Below, in pieces: positions 20,094 to 27,848 of a DNA stretch of 64,000 nucleotides; the stretch's first letter is position 1, and the number at the start of each line of letters is the position of its first letter. The DNA lies in contig NZ_JHUV01000008.1 in assembly GCF_000619805.1 (NCBI RefSeq), positions 1 through 64,000 on the forward strand. The letters run 5' to 3'. Made by a program: the position numbers and the translations under genes. Below the pieces are notes generated by a model. That model was not told where the DNA came from and did no database searches. It saw only the letters and a program-made list of their open reading frames with translations. The DNA comes from Sulfurihydrogenibium subterraneum DSM 15120. GTDB lineage: Bacteria > Aquificota > Aquificia > Aquificales > Hydrogenothermaceae.

Positions 20094-21207
20094 TTTTCCC
20101 CTCCTTTAAAAAGTAGTCAAAAAGTTCTTCTGTTTCTTCCCATAATAATTCTTCATCTTCTTTCCCAAAGTGGCCTTCTAATGCTGTTTTTTTGTATATA
20201 GGCTTTCTAAGTTTTAGTAATTCTATTATATCACTTACACTGAATTTGTAAAGATTTTTTTCAATTTTTTCTCCATTTTCACAATCTAAGTTTATAATTA
20301 ATGGATACTCTGAACCTATTGCATAAACCATCTCAACTTTACACCTGTCTGCAAGTCCTCTTGAAACTATGTTTTTTGCTATAAACCTTGCAAAGTATGA
20401 AGCAGACCTATCTACTTTTGTTGGGTCTTTTCCAGAAAATGCACTTCCACCGTTTGGACAGGCTGTTCCATAAGCATCTGCAGCAATTTTTCTTCCAGTT
20501 AGTCCTGTATCTGCCATTGGTCCACCTATTATAAATCTACCAATAGGATTTATAACTATATTTGTTTTTTCGCTTATGTAATCTTTATACTTTAGTTTTT
20601 TTATTACTTCTTCGATAATTGCTTCTTTTAATTCTCTTTCTGTGATATATGGTTCGTGTTGAACCATAATAGCTATGTTTTTTACTCTAACAGGCTTTTC
20701 ATCTTCATACTCAACGCTGACCAAAGCTTTACCGTCAGGTCTTAAAAATGGTAAGGTGCCGTCTTTTCTCAGAATGGTAAGTTTTTCTGTTATCTCACTT
20801 GCTACATTACATGGAAGAGGCATGTAGTTTTCTGTTTCGTTTGTTGCGTATCCTACAACAATACAGCTATCTCCTGCTCTATCTGAAGGTAGTCCTAAAG
20901 AAATTTCTGGGCTTTGGTCGTTTATAGTTGTAATTACTCCTGCTGTATATCCATCAAAACCGTACTCTGGCTTAGTATATCCTATCTCAATAAGCGTGTT
21001 TCTCACTATTGTAGGAATGTCCGAATATGCATCGGTAGATATCTCGCCTGCTACGTGAACAAGACCCATAGTGACTAAAACTTCGATAGAAGCTCTGGTA
21101 TAAGGATCTTTTGATATTAAATCGTCTAATATGGCATCTGCTATTATATCTGCTATTTTATCAGGATGCCCCTGACACACACTCTCTGCACTTTTTATAG
21201 TTCTCAT
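20083..21207 (-). CDS. metK: S-adenosylmethionine synthetase
   Basis: Makes S-adenosylmethionine from methionine and ATP. The 374-residue length is normal. Signatures are ESVCQGHPDKIADIIADA (about 8-25), GDSCIVVGYATNET (about 112-125, with the ATP-type GxQGxxxGYA region modified), FIIGGPMADTGLTGRKI and GGSAFSGKDPTKVDRSA (about 257-273). It lies between ilvD and a degenerate GGDEF gene on the same strand. Confidence 0.96.
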   Translation of the reverse strand: MRTIKSAESVCQGHPDKIADIIADAILDDLISKDPYTRASIEVLVTMGLVHVAGEISTDAYSDIPTIVRNTLIEIGYTKPEYGFDGYTAGVITTINDQSPEISLGLPSDRAGDSCIVVGYATNETENYMPLPCNVASEITEKLTILRKDGTLPFLRPDGKALVSVEYEDEKPVRVKNIAIMVQHEPYITERELKEAIIEEVIKKLKYKDYISEKTNIVINPIGRFIIGGPMADTGLTGRKIAADAYGTACPNGGSAFSGKDPTKVDRSASYFARFIAKNIVSRGLADRCKVEMVYAIGSEYPLIINLDCENGEKIEKNLYKFSVSDIIELLKLRKPIYKKTALEGHFGKEDEELLWEETEELFDYFLKEGKNAG

Positions 21208-21218
21208 ACCTTTACTCC

Positions 21219-22892
21219 TTAACTACATTCATCTGATAAGATAGCACCTTTATTTGCAGAGGTTACGAACTTTGAGTATCTTCTAAGCCAAGGACTTGGT
21301 ATTTCTTTTTTCTTAGGTTTGAACTCTTTCATTCTTCTTTCAAACTCTTCTTGAGGTATTAACAACTCTATCTTTCTATTTGGAATATCTATTAATATCT
21401 CGTCTCCGTCTTGAATTATACCTATAGGTCCTCCTGCTGCAGCTTCTGGAGATACGTGTCCTATACAAGCTCCTCTTGTGGCACCAGAAAATCTTCCATC
21501 TGTTATAAGAGACACTTTGTCTCCAAGTCCCATTCCCATTATTGTTGACGTTGGAGCAAGCATTTCTCTCATTCCAGGTCCACCTTTTGGGCCTTCGTAC
21601 CTGATAACAACTACGTTTCCTTCTTTTACTTTTCCATTTGTTATGCCTTTTATAGCTTCTTCTTCACTATCAAATACAACCGCTTTTCCTTTGTGAACCA
21701 TTATTTTAGGGTCAACTGCTGCAGCTTTGACTACTGCTCCATCTGGTGCTATGTTTCCAAATAGTACTGCAAGCCCTCCAGTTTCACTGTATGGATTGTC
21801 TATAGGTCTTATAACATTGTAATCTTTAATTTCTGCATCTCTTATAGCCTCTCCCAAAGTTTTCATTAAAACTGTAGGTCTGCCTAAATGCAGTAGATTC
21901 TTTTTAGATAATTCTTTTAATATTGCATAGATTCCACCAGCTCTATCCAAATCTTCCATATGATATTGAGACGCGGGAGCTAGTTTACAAAGGGTTGGTG
22001 TTTTTCTTGAGATTTCATCTATTTTTTCCATAGGAAACTCAATTCCTGCCTCGTGAGCTATAGCTAAAAGGTGTAAAACTGTATTTGAAGACCCTCCCAT
22101 TGCTATATCAAGTGTGAAAGCGTTCTCAAAAGTTTGATAGTTTACTATATCTCTGAATTTTAGGTTGGCTTTAACAAGCTCTACTATCTGTCTTCCTGCT
22201 TGTTTTGCGAGTTCTATTCTTCTTGGGTCTATTGCAAGTATCGAACCATTTCCAGGAAGAGCAATTCCCAAAGCTTCAGCAAGACAGTTCATAGAGTTTG
22301 CTGTAAACATTCCAGAACAAGACCCACACGTAGGGCAAGCATGGGACTCAATGTCTAAAAGTTCTTCTTCTTTTATCAATCCTTTCTTTATAGAACCAAC
22401 GGCTTCAAAAACTGTTGCTAAATCTATAGGTTTTCCGTTTTGGGTATGACCAGCTGCCATAGGACCACCACTGACTAAAATAGTAGGAATATTTACCCTT
22501 GCAGCTGCCATTATCATACCGGGGACAATCTTATCGCAGTTTGGTATAAGGACAAGTCCATCTAACTTGTGAGCTTGGACAACGGTCTCTACGCTGTCTG
22601 CTATTAATTCTCTACTTGGAAGAGAGTAAAACATACCAGAGTGCCCCATTGCTATTCCGTCATCAACGCCAATAACATTAAATTCAAATGGAACTCCTCC
22701 AGCTTCTCTAATAGCCTGCTTTACGTGTTGTGCAAACTCTTGAAGATGAACATGCCCAGGGATTATATCTATGTAAGAGTTAGCGACACCTATAAACGGT
22801 TTTCCAAAGTCTTCTTCTTTAAGTCCACATGCTCTAAGTAAACTTCTATGGGGAGCTCTTTCTATTCCCTTTTTTATTTCATCACTTCTCAT
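21219..22892 (-). CDS. ilvD: Dihydroxy-acid dehydratase
   Basis: IlvD carries out the third common step of valine and isoleucine synthesis with an iron-sulfur cluster. It is 557 residues, the usual length. Cluster cysteines are visible in [11 protein letters not shown] (about 117-127) and [17 protein letters not shown] (about 185-201). [14 protein letters not shown] lies near the C-terminus. It starts the ilvD-metK group. Confidence 0.97.
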   Translation of the reverse strand: MRSDEIKKGIERAPHRSLLRACGLKEEDFGKPFIGVANSYIDIIPGHVHLQEFAQHVKQAIREAGGVPFEFNVIGVDDGIAMGHSGMFYSLPSRELIADSVETVVQAHKLDGLVLIPNCDKIVPGMIMAAARVNIPTILVSGGPMAAGHTQNGKPIDLATVFEAVGSIKKGLIKEEELLDIESHACPTCGSCSGMFTANSMNCLAEALGIALPGNGSILAIDPRRIELAKQAGRQIVELVKANLKFRDIVNYQTFENAFTLDIAMGGSSNTVLHLLAIAHEAGIEFPMEKIDEISRKTPTLCKLAPASQYHMEDLDRAGGIYAILKELSKKNLLHLGRPTVLMKTLGEAIRDAEIKDYNVIRPIDNPYSETGGLAVLFGNIAPDGAVVKAAAVDPKIMVHKGKAVVFDSEEEAIKGITNGKVKEGNVVVIRYEGPKGGPGMREMLAPTSTIMGMGLGDKVSLITDGRFSGATRGACIGHVSPEAAAGGPIGIIQDGDEILIDIPNRKIELLIPQEEFERRMKEFKPKKKEIPSPWLRRYSKFVTSANKGAILSDECS

Positions 22893-22945
22893 CTTTTCCT
22901 CCTAAATACCGATAAGTTAGTTAATAGTATAGCAAAATTTTTTGG

Positions 22946-22959
22946 TATAATAGAGTTTA
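22946..22959 (+). promoter_or_regulatory. -10 element of a probably leaderless transcript
   Basis: TATAAT at 22946-22951 lies eight bases before the ATG at 22960, with no ribosome site between them. The geometry is identical to that before the gene at 4476. A leaderless mRNA is inferred. Confidence 0.5.
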
Positions 22960-23481
22960 ATGGCAAGCAAAAAATTCCTAAACTTTTTAATAGGTCTTTT
23001 AATGTTTACACTTTTTGTTAAGCCAACTTTCGCATTAAATGAGGATTTAAATCGTTGCTTTTACGAAGCCTCTGTTAGTTATAATGTTCCTCAGGGATTG
23101 CTTATTGCAATTGCAAAAGTTGAGTCTGGATTTAGACCTTGGGTTATAAACATAAATCAAAATGGTAAGTCAGTTAAAGTTATAAATCCAAAATCTTTAA
23201 CAGAAGCTTTAGTGTATGTTAGATATTTACATGATAACGGTTATAATTACGATGTTGGAATAGGTCAGATAAATGTATGGAATATAAAAAGATTGAAGCT
23301 TCAACCTGAACAGCTTTTAGACCCTTGCAACAACATAAAAGTTTCTGCATACATTTTAAGAGAAAACATTAACAAGTACGGTTTAACTTGGGATGCAATA
23401 TGGCGTTATAACGGTAGAAAAGATTACGCTTACAAAGTTTACAACGCCTTAATATCTATGGGACTTGTAGCTCGTAGATAA
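22960..23481 (+). CDS. Lytic transglycosylase (SLT domain)
   Basis: A 173-residue exported peptidoglycan-cleaving enzyme. An N-terminal hydrophobic signal sequence (about 5-25) is followed by a single SLT domain. It has the catalytic glutamate in IAKVESGFRP (about 49-58), YDVGIGQINVWN (about 97-108) and YNGRKDYAYKVYN near the C-terminus. The size and layout resemble the IpgF/VirB1-like small transglycosylases that open the wall for secretion or pilus machines. No such machine is encoded here. The 3' end overlaps convergent ybeY by 26 bases. Confidence 0.9.
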   Translation: MASKKFLNFLIGLLMFTLFVKPTFALNEDLNRCFYEASVSYNVPQGLLIAIAKVESGFRPWVININQNGKSVKVINPKSLTEALVYVRYLHDNGYNYDVGIGQINVWNIKRLKLQPEQLLDPCNNIKVSAYILRENINKYGLTWDAIWRYNGRKDYAYKVYNALISMGLVARR

Positions 23482-23908
23482 CTTTTTCGCATATTCTATC
23501 CTGCAGGTCAAACATTATTTTTGCATCTTCTTCGTTTGTTTCATGGTCATAACCTAAAAGATGTAAAATACCATGGGTTAATAATCTTACTATCTCGGCT
23601 TTGTAAGAATGACCTATTTCTCTAGCTTGATTTTTTGCATACGGCAGAGATATTATTACATCACCTAAAACTCTGTATTTATAGCCTATGGTATATCCTT
23701 GAGGAAAGGATAAAACATCTGTAGGTTTATCTTTACCACGCCACTGTTTATTTATACTTTTTATTGTATCGTTATCTGTAAGTGTTATACTTACCTCTAC
23801 ATTTTCCAGCTGAAGGTTGTTTAAAATTTGATCTACTACCTTTTTTACAAATTCTTTTGTTATTTCTCTATCATAAACTTCCTTATTTATAAGTATTCTA
23901 TTTTTCAT
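23456..23908 (-). CDS. ybeY: Endoribonuclease YbeY
   Basis: YbeY is the metal-dependent RNase for 16S rRNA 3'-end maturation and ribosome quality control. The 150-residue protein has the zinc-binding signature HGILHLLGYDHE (three histidines, about 111-122), preceded by RGKDKPTDVLSFP. It overlaps phoH by 11 bases, the standard partnership. Confidence 0.96.
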   Translation of the reverse strand: MKNRILINKEVYDREITKEFVKKVVDQILNNLQLENVEVSITLTDNDTIKSINKQWRGKDKPTDVLSFPQGYTIGYKYRVLGDVIISLPYAKNQAREIGHSYKAEIVRLLTHGILHLLGYDHETNEEDAKIMFDLQDRICEKVIYELQVP

Positions 23909-24869
23909 TCTGATTTTCTTCTTCGTATTTATTGTAAGCTTCTATTATCCTTTGAACTATAGGATGTCTTACTACGTCCTTTTCAGAAAATCTTGTAAAT
24001 CCTATTCCTTTTACACCATCTAAAATTTTTATAGCTTCTATTAATCCGGACTGACTTGTTTTTGGTAAATCTATTTGGGTTACGTCTCCTGTTATCACAG
24101 CTTTTGAACCAAACCCTATCCTCGTTAATAACATTTTCATCTGCTCTTTTGTTGTATTTTGTGCTTCATCAAGGATTATAAAAGCATCGTTTAAAGTCCT
24201 ACCTCTCATAAACGCCAAAGGTGCAACTTCAATAACTTTTTTTTCTATCATATCGTTTACTTTTTCCGGGTCAACCATATCGTAAAGTGCATCGTATAGT
24301 GGTCTTAAGTACGGGTCAACTTTTTCTTCTAATGTTCCTGGTAAAAATCCTAACTTTTCTCCAGCTTCTACCGCAGGTCTTGTTAGAATTACCCTACTTA
24401 CTTTATTCTGTTTTAGATAAGAAACAGCAACTGCCATTGCAAGATATGTTTTACCTGTTCCGGCTGGTCCTATTCCAAAAGTGATATCATTTTTCTTTAT
24501 CGTTTCAACGTATAACTTTTGAGTAGGTGTTTTTGCCATAATAGGCTTTCTCTTGTATGAGAATAAAATTGTATCTGCTACTTTTACTTTCTCTTGTTCT
24601 CTTTCTAATTTTTCTTCTTTTTCTAGTTCAAGTTTAAATCCAACTGCAAGGTTTCTTATGTCTTGAGGTGATAGTATATGTCCTACTTCAAAATATGATG
24701 ATACTTTTTCCATAAACTCTTCAAATTTATCTAGATTTTCCTCTTCACCAGAAGCTATTATTGATGTTCCCCTTGCAAAGATCTTTAGGTTAAAAAGTTC
24801 TTCAAAGTATCTTAGATTTTCGTCTCTGGTTCCAACTACATTAAAAAAGGCTTCTACAGGTATTTGCAC
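23898..24869 (-). CDS. phoH: PhoH family ATPase (PhoH/YbeZ-like)
   Basis: A 323-residue nucleotide-binding protein. An N-terminal KH-like region (about 1-80) is followed by a P-loop ATPase domain. It has GPAGTGKTYLAMAVA (about 139-153), VILTRPAVEAGEKLGFLPG (about 171-189) and the Walker B segment AFIILDEAQNTT (about 229-240). YbeZ-type PhoH proteins work with YbeY in rRNA processing, which fits the overlapping ybeY gene. Confidence 0.95.
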   Translation of the reverse strand: MQIPVEAFFNVVGTRDENLRYFEELFNLKIFARGTSIIASGEEENLDKFEEFMEKVSSYFEVGHILSPQDIRNLAVGFKLELEKEEKLEREQEKVKVADTILFSYKRKPIMAKTPTQKLYVETIKKNDITFGIGPAGTGKTYLAMAVAVSYLKQNKVSRVILTRPAVEAGEKLGFLPGTLEEKVDPYLRPLYDALYDMVDPEKVNDMIEKKVIEVAPLAFMRGRTLNDAFIILDEAQNTTKEQMKMLLTRIGFGSKAVITGDVTQIDLPKTSQSGLIEAIKILDGVKGIGFTRFSEKDVVRHPIVQRIIEAYNKYEEENQNEK

Positions 24870-24927
24870 TTCTAACTTTAAAATTCTTAAAACCTCCGTT
24901 TCAAATTTTTGATTAATTTATACCTTT

Positions 24928-25620
24928 TCAATCTAATTTCCATCCTTTTTGTATGTTAAAAAACTCTAAAAGTTCATTTAATTTTTTTGCTTCCAACTGT
25001 CCTGGTGCAAAAGACTGACCTATAAATGTGTAGGTTATTAAACTTCCAAATACAGGTGCTATTACTCTTGAAACTTTTCCTATTTCTCCCATAAGTATTG
25101 CTACCAAATTTTTCTCTCTGTTTTTGTGTGTGATACACATAACCCTTGCTACATCTTCAAAACTTCTTGCTTTAAAGGCATACTTTACTATATCAGCTCC
25201 CATCAGCTTACTTTCATTTATTATAGTTTGGATATAATCATCAGAAGGAGTTTTTTCAAAATCATGGTAGGACATTATTACAGATTTTCCTTTTGAGTGA
25301 TAAAAGTCTATTACTTGTTTATTTATTTTAAATGAAGTATATTCTATATCTGCCATATCTACATAATCTGCTATTTGGCTAAATATTTCAAATCTTCCTT
25401 CATCTGGTATATCGGCTCCCCCTTCAAGTTTACTTCTTACAGTTGCAAGTGCTATAAATCCTTTTTCTTTTACTTTTTTTATTACATCTAATATATGTTT
25501 AAAATCTCTGATTTTAAATTGATCTATCCTCAATTCAATTATATCAATATCTTCTAAAAGTGCTTTTGATAATGTATCTTCTACATTATCATCCGTGATA
25601 GGTAAAGCTAACTTTACCAT
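24928..25620 (-). CDS. aroD: 3-dehydroquinate dehydratase, type I
   Basis: Third step of the shikimate pathway via a Schiff-base lysine. At 230 residues it has the family length and a TIM-barrel pattern: IIELRIDQF (about 34-42), VIMSYHDFEKTP (catalytic histidine near 120), DIVKYAFKAR (catalytic lysine near 148) and the C-terminal FGSLITYTFIG and SFAPGQLE segments. It heads the aroD-phoH-ybeY group. Confidence 0.95.
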   Translation of the reverse strand: MVKLALPITDDNVEDTLSKALLEDIDIIELRIDQFKIRDFKHILDVIKKVKEKGFIALATVRSKLEGGADIPDEGRFEIFSQIADYVDMADIEYTSFKINKQVIDFYHSKGKSVIMSYHDFEKTPSDDYIQTIINESKLMGADIVKYAFKARSFEDVARVMCITHKNREKNLVAILMGEIGKVSRVIAPVFGSLITYTFIGQSFAPGQLEAKKLNELLEFFNIQKGWKLD

Positions 25621-25697
25621 TTTTTATAACTCCATAGTTTTTTAAACAAACTTTGTCTTTACCATTTTATCATAAAATAAAAAATAATATTTTTACC

Positions 25698-25973
25698 TGT
25701 ATAAGTTCATATAGACAGTGAACACCTACCCACTGTGAAATAAAAAATTTACTAAACAGAAGGCAAAATGAAAGGTGTTAAAGAAGTTATGGTTAATAGA
25801 GAAAATGGAATATACGATAGATGAGATGAATAGAAGATTAAGTAGTTATGTGGAAAAATACAATTTTATAAGACCGCACTACTCTTTAGGATATAAAACT
25901 CCTGCAGACATGCTTAATAAAATGTGATAAAATTTTTTAGGTGTGGGTGTTCATGATGTATAGAACTTATACA
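25698..25973 (+). mobile_element. Internally deleted DDE insertion sequence (IS3/IS481-like), 276 bases
   Basis: Both ends are present: TGTATAAGTTCATATAG inward from 25698 and the complementary TATAGAACTTATACA ending at 25973. Between them only the last part of the transposase survives, reading MEYTIDEMNRRLSSYVEK then YNFIRPHYSLGYKTPADM and a stop. The RPHxSLGYxTP ending is typical of IS3/IS481 integrase cores. The catalytic DDE region is gone, so it could move only in trans. Internal sequence is near-identical to the inverted copy at 61100-61516. Confidence 0.85.
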
Positions 25974-26255
25974 CGGACTTTTAGCTAACAAAATAATGTT
26001 AGAAAGAGACATCGAAAATTTTGAGGAAAATCTGAAAAATATGTTAAAAGAAGGAAAAGAGAAAAACATAGAAGAGTTAGAAACAGGTAGAAGAACTGGC
26101 TGTTATGTATCCATAAATGATAAACGCAACTTTCTTGCACACAGCGGTTTAAACGTAAAATCACTATGTTGAAAAAACAAGATGACAAATTGTACATAGG
26201 TTATTGTGATTTTAAAGAAGATAGTAAAAAAATTATAGAAGATTTTCTAAAGTAG
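25974..26255 (+). pseudogene. C-terminal HEPN fragment of a Csx1-like CRISPR ribonuclease
   Basis: Immediately after the IS end an open frame reads through LLANKIMLERDIENF to RNFLAHSGL and stops. A one-base shift just after that restores KITMLKKQDDKLYIG and then a stop at 26253. RNFLAHxG is the R-x4-H catalytic motif of HEPN ribonucleases in the Csx1/Csm6 group, and what follows resembles their C-terminal strand pair. The CARF sensor half and the start are missing. It is read as a truncated, frameshifted ancillary CRISPR nuclease, consistent with the CRISPR relics nearby. The family assignment rests on this motif and context. Confidence 0.6.
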
Positions 26256-26294
26256 TTACAAAAAAGCTCTAATTCCATTTAGAATATCAGAACT

Positions 26295-26897
26295 TTATTT
26301 ATTCATATATTTCCACACAGCATTGTCTAATTCCGCTGGTGATATTCCAAGTAAGTAAGCTGCTTCTCTATAAATATTAAATAACCTATCATAGTCACTC
26401 GCACTATCAGAAGGATTTCCGACATGAATTCCCGCTTTTTCTGCAAACTGTGTTAGTAATCTGTCTATGGCTACCACATCTGGCACGCCTGCGAGAATCC
26501 CTATGTAATCTCTGGTCTTGCGCCCAATATTCTTTAAACTTAATAGCTTATCTCTTATGCTCCAATAATTTTTCCTTAAATCACTAACAGTATCAATACC
26601 TTTTTGTAAAAAAAACTGTGTAAGTTCTTGAATACATTCTCTTTTTGCACTATTTTCAACAGCTACTTCTATCATTTTATTCATGTTTTGATAAACTCCT
26701 GTCGTGGTGGGTAAATCTGGATATCTTGCTATTTCTTCAACCCTTGGCTTAACTACTCTATCGTAATTCAGTCCAGCTTGCATACAGGCATCCATAATAA
26801 GTGCTCCCATATGATTCTGTATTGGAGGTGAACCATAATTACGGAAATTGGGGATTTCTTGTTTTACAAAGTCTACAAGTTTTTTTGCATCGCTCAT
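26295..26897 (-). CDS. HhH DNA-glycosylase-like protein
   Basis: A 200-residue protein. The helix-hairpin-helix region LLSLKNIGRKTRDYIGILAG, followed by PDVVAIDRLLTQFA, is like the core of the endonuclease III/HhH-GPD superfamily. The aspartate in AIDRLL sits where the catalytic aspartate is expected. No iron-sulfur cysteine cluster is visible. It is probably a base-excision repair or related DNA-binding enzyme of unknown specificity. AGGAGG precedes the ATG. Its promoter region overlaps a degenerate CRISPR repeat (26922-26951), so the gene sits at the leader-distal edge of a decayed array. Confidence 0.65.
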   Translation of the reverse strand: MSDAKKLVDFVKQEIPNFRNYGSPPIQNHMGALIMDACMQAGLNYDRVVKPRVEEIARYPDLPTTTGVYQNMNKMIEVAVENSAKRECIQELTQFFLQKGIDTVSDLRKNYWSIRDKLLSLKNIGRKTRDYIGILAGVPDVVAIDRLLTQFAEKAGIHVGNPSDSASDYDRLFNIYREAAYLLGISPAELDNAVWKYMNK

Positions 26898-26921
26898 AAC
26901 TTAATCCTCCTGCAAGAAATT

Positions 26922-26951
26922 ACTTCAATTCCCTCATAGTTGGGGAAAAAC
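26922..26951. repeat. Solitary degenerate copy of a CRISPR repeat (first family)
   Basis: Thirty bases match the repeat of the main array (48897-50126) at both ends: TTCAATTCCCTCATAG at the left and AAAAAC at the right, with the middle altered. A spacer-sized stretch of about 45 bases separates it from the next repeat-like unit at 26997. It is read as a fossil repeat; chance resemblance cannot be fully excluded. Confidence 0.5.
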
Positions 26952-26996
26952 AAAGAAAGAAGCTAAAGAGAAAGCAAAACAGATAGACCTTAAAGA

Positions 26997-27091
26997 GTTT
27001 CTATCCCACATAGTTCAGACAAAACTTGACTCATACATACTAATGTTAAACAGAAAAGGAGTCTTTCTATCCCACATAGTTCAGACAAAAC
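26997..27091 (-). CRISPR. Two-repeat CRISPR relic of a second repeat family
   Basis: A 28-base block beginning TTTCTATCCCACATAG and ending TTCAGACAAAAC occurs identically at 26998-27025 and 27064-27091, separated by 38 bases of unique sequence. On the minus strand it begins GTTTTGTCTGAAC and ends GATAGAAA, the form of known CRISPR repeats of the GTTT...GAAA class. The sequence differs from the main array repeat. An orphan leader and promoter at 27361-27444 point toward it. Confidence 0.65.
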
Positions 27092-27464
27092 CCGTTAATT
27101 TTCAAAAATAAAAAAATTAAATAACCAAGTAATGACGCTGGTTTGCTGGCAGTTTTTATTTTCGTTAACCATTCGCAAATTGAGGTTAATTGCATCAAAC
27201 CTCACATAATGCAAATATATTTTCTGTTATATTCCCACTTTCACCCTTATCACTACTTGATTATTACAATAATATATTTTCTGTTATCACGATGCAAAAT
27301 TTAATGATAATTGTTATCAATAAGCTAATTTTAGCTAATTTTCAAAAAATTAAGTGGGATTTAAACCTATTCAGTTGTCAAGGTATTTAAATTTTAACCA
27401 TTAACCACTAAAAACATTATACAAAACTTTTTCAAAAAATGCAACTTTTCTACTTCAAAACCAT
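27092..27464. other. Gene-free stretch between the CRISPR relic and the rhodanese gene
   Basis: No convincing gene is seen. The stretch is very AT-rich and contains a direct repeat of AATATATTTTCTGTTAT near 27214 and 27269. It ends with a block (27361-27444) clearly related to the leader of the main CRISPR array. It is probably decayed array and leader DNA. Confidence 0.6.
27361..27444 (-). promoter_or_regulatory. Orphan CRISPR leader with intact promoter
   Basis: This block aligns with the main leader (50133-50214): both share GGTTGTCAAGG or AGTTGTCAAGG near one end and AAAAAATGCAAC at the other. On the minus strand it carries TTGCAT (27439-27444), a 17-base spacer and TATAAT (27416-27421), a consensus-like sigma-70 promoter firing toward the relic repeats at 26997-27091. 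Confidence 0.7.
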
Positions 27465-27848
27465 TTACTTTTTCATTCCAAACTCTACTGGAAGATTATT
27501 CTTCTTCCAGTCTATTATTCCGCCTTTTAAGTTGTAAACATTTTTAAATCCATTTTGTTCTAAAAACTTACTTGACATAACGCTTCTGTTTCCAGACCTG
27601 CAATAAACGAGTATTTTTTTATCTTTAAACTTTTCCAAATCTTTTATGTACTGAGGAAGGACTTGGACTGGTATTAAGATAGAGCCTGGTATGTGTCCAT
27701 CTTTTTCATATTCTATAGGAGTTCTAACGTCTAAAACAATCACATCTTTTTCCTTTTGAATCTTTTCATAAAACGCCTTTGAATCTAAATCCTGATAAGC
27801 ATAGGCAAATACAAAGCTTAGTAGTATAGCAAATATTAATTTTCTCAT
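27465..27848 (-). CDS. Exported rhodanese-domain protein
   Basis: A 127-residue protein with a signal peptide (MRKLIFAILLSFVFAYAYQ) and one rhodanese domain. The active-site loop CRSGNRS (cysteine near 96) and the substrate-fold segment VIVLDVRTPIEYEKDGHIPG are both present. It probably transfers sulfane sulfur in the periplasm, plausible in a sulfur-oxidising organism, though no sulfur-oxidation genes adjoin. It overlaps the aspS stop by four bases. Confidence 0.9.
   Translation of the reverse strand: MRKLIFAILLSFVFAYAYQDLDSKAFYEKIQKEKDVIVLDVRTPIEYEKDGHIPGSILIPVQVLPQYIKDLEKFKDKKILVYCRSGNRSVMSSKFLEQNGFKNVYNLKGGIIDWKKNNLPVEFGMKK

Noticed and set aside
25985-26197. 70-codon minus-strand frame
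   Set aside because: Mirror of the HEPN remnant; composition typical of a shadow frame.
26948-27109. Possible small protein across the relic repeats (contains FLSHIVQTK twice)
   Set aside because: The frame is open but has no good start or ribosome site, and the exact 28-base duplication with the GTTTTGTCTGAAC form fits CRISPR repeats better. Kept as an alternative in the finding.
27190-27390. 66-codon plus-strand frame
   Set aside because: Lies in AT-rich decayed DNA, has no ribosome site and overlaps the orphan leader.
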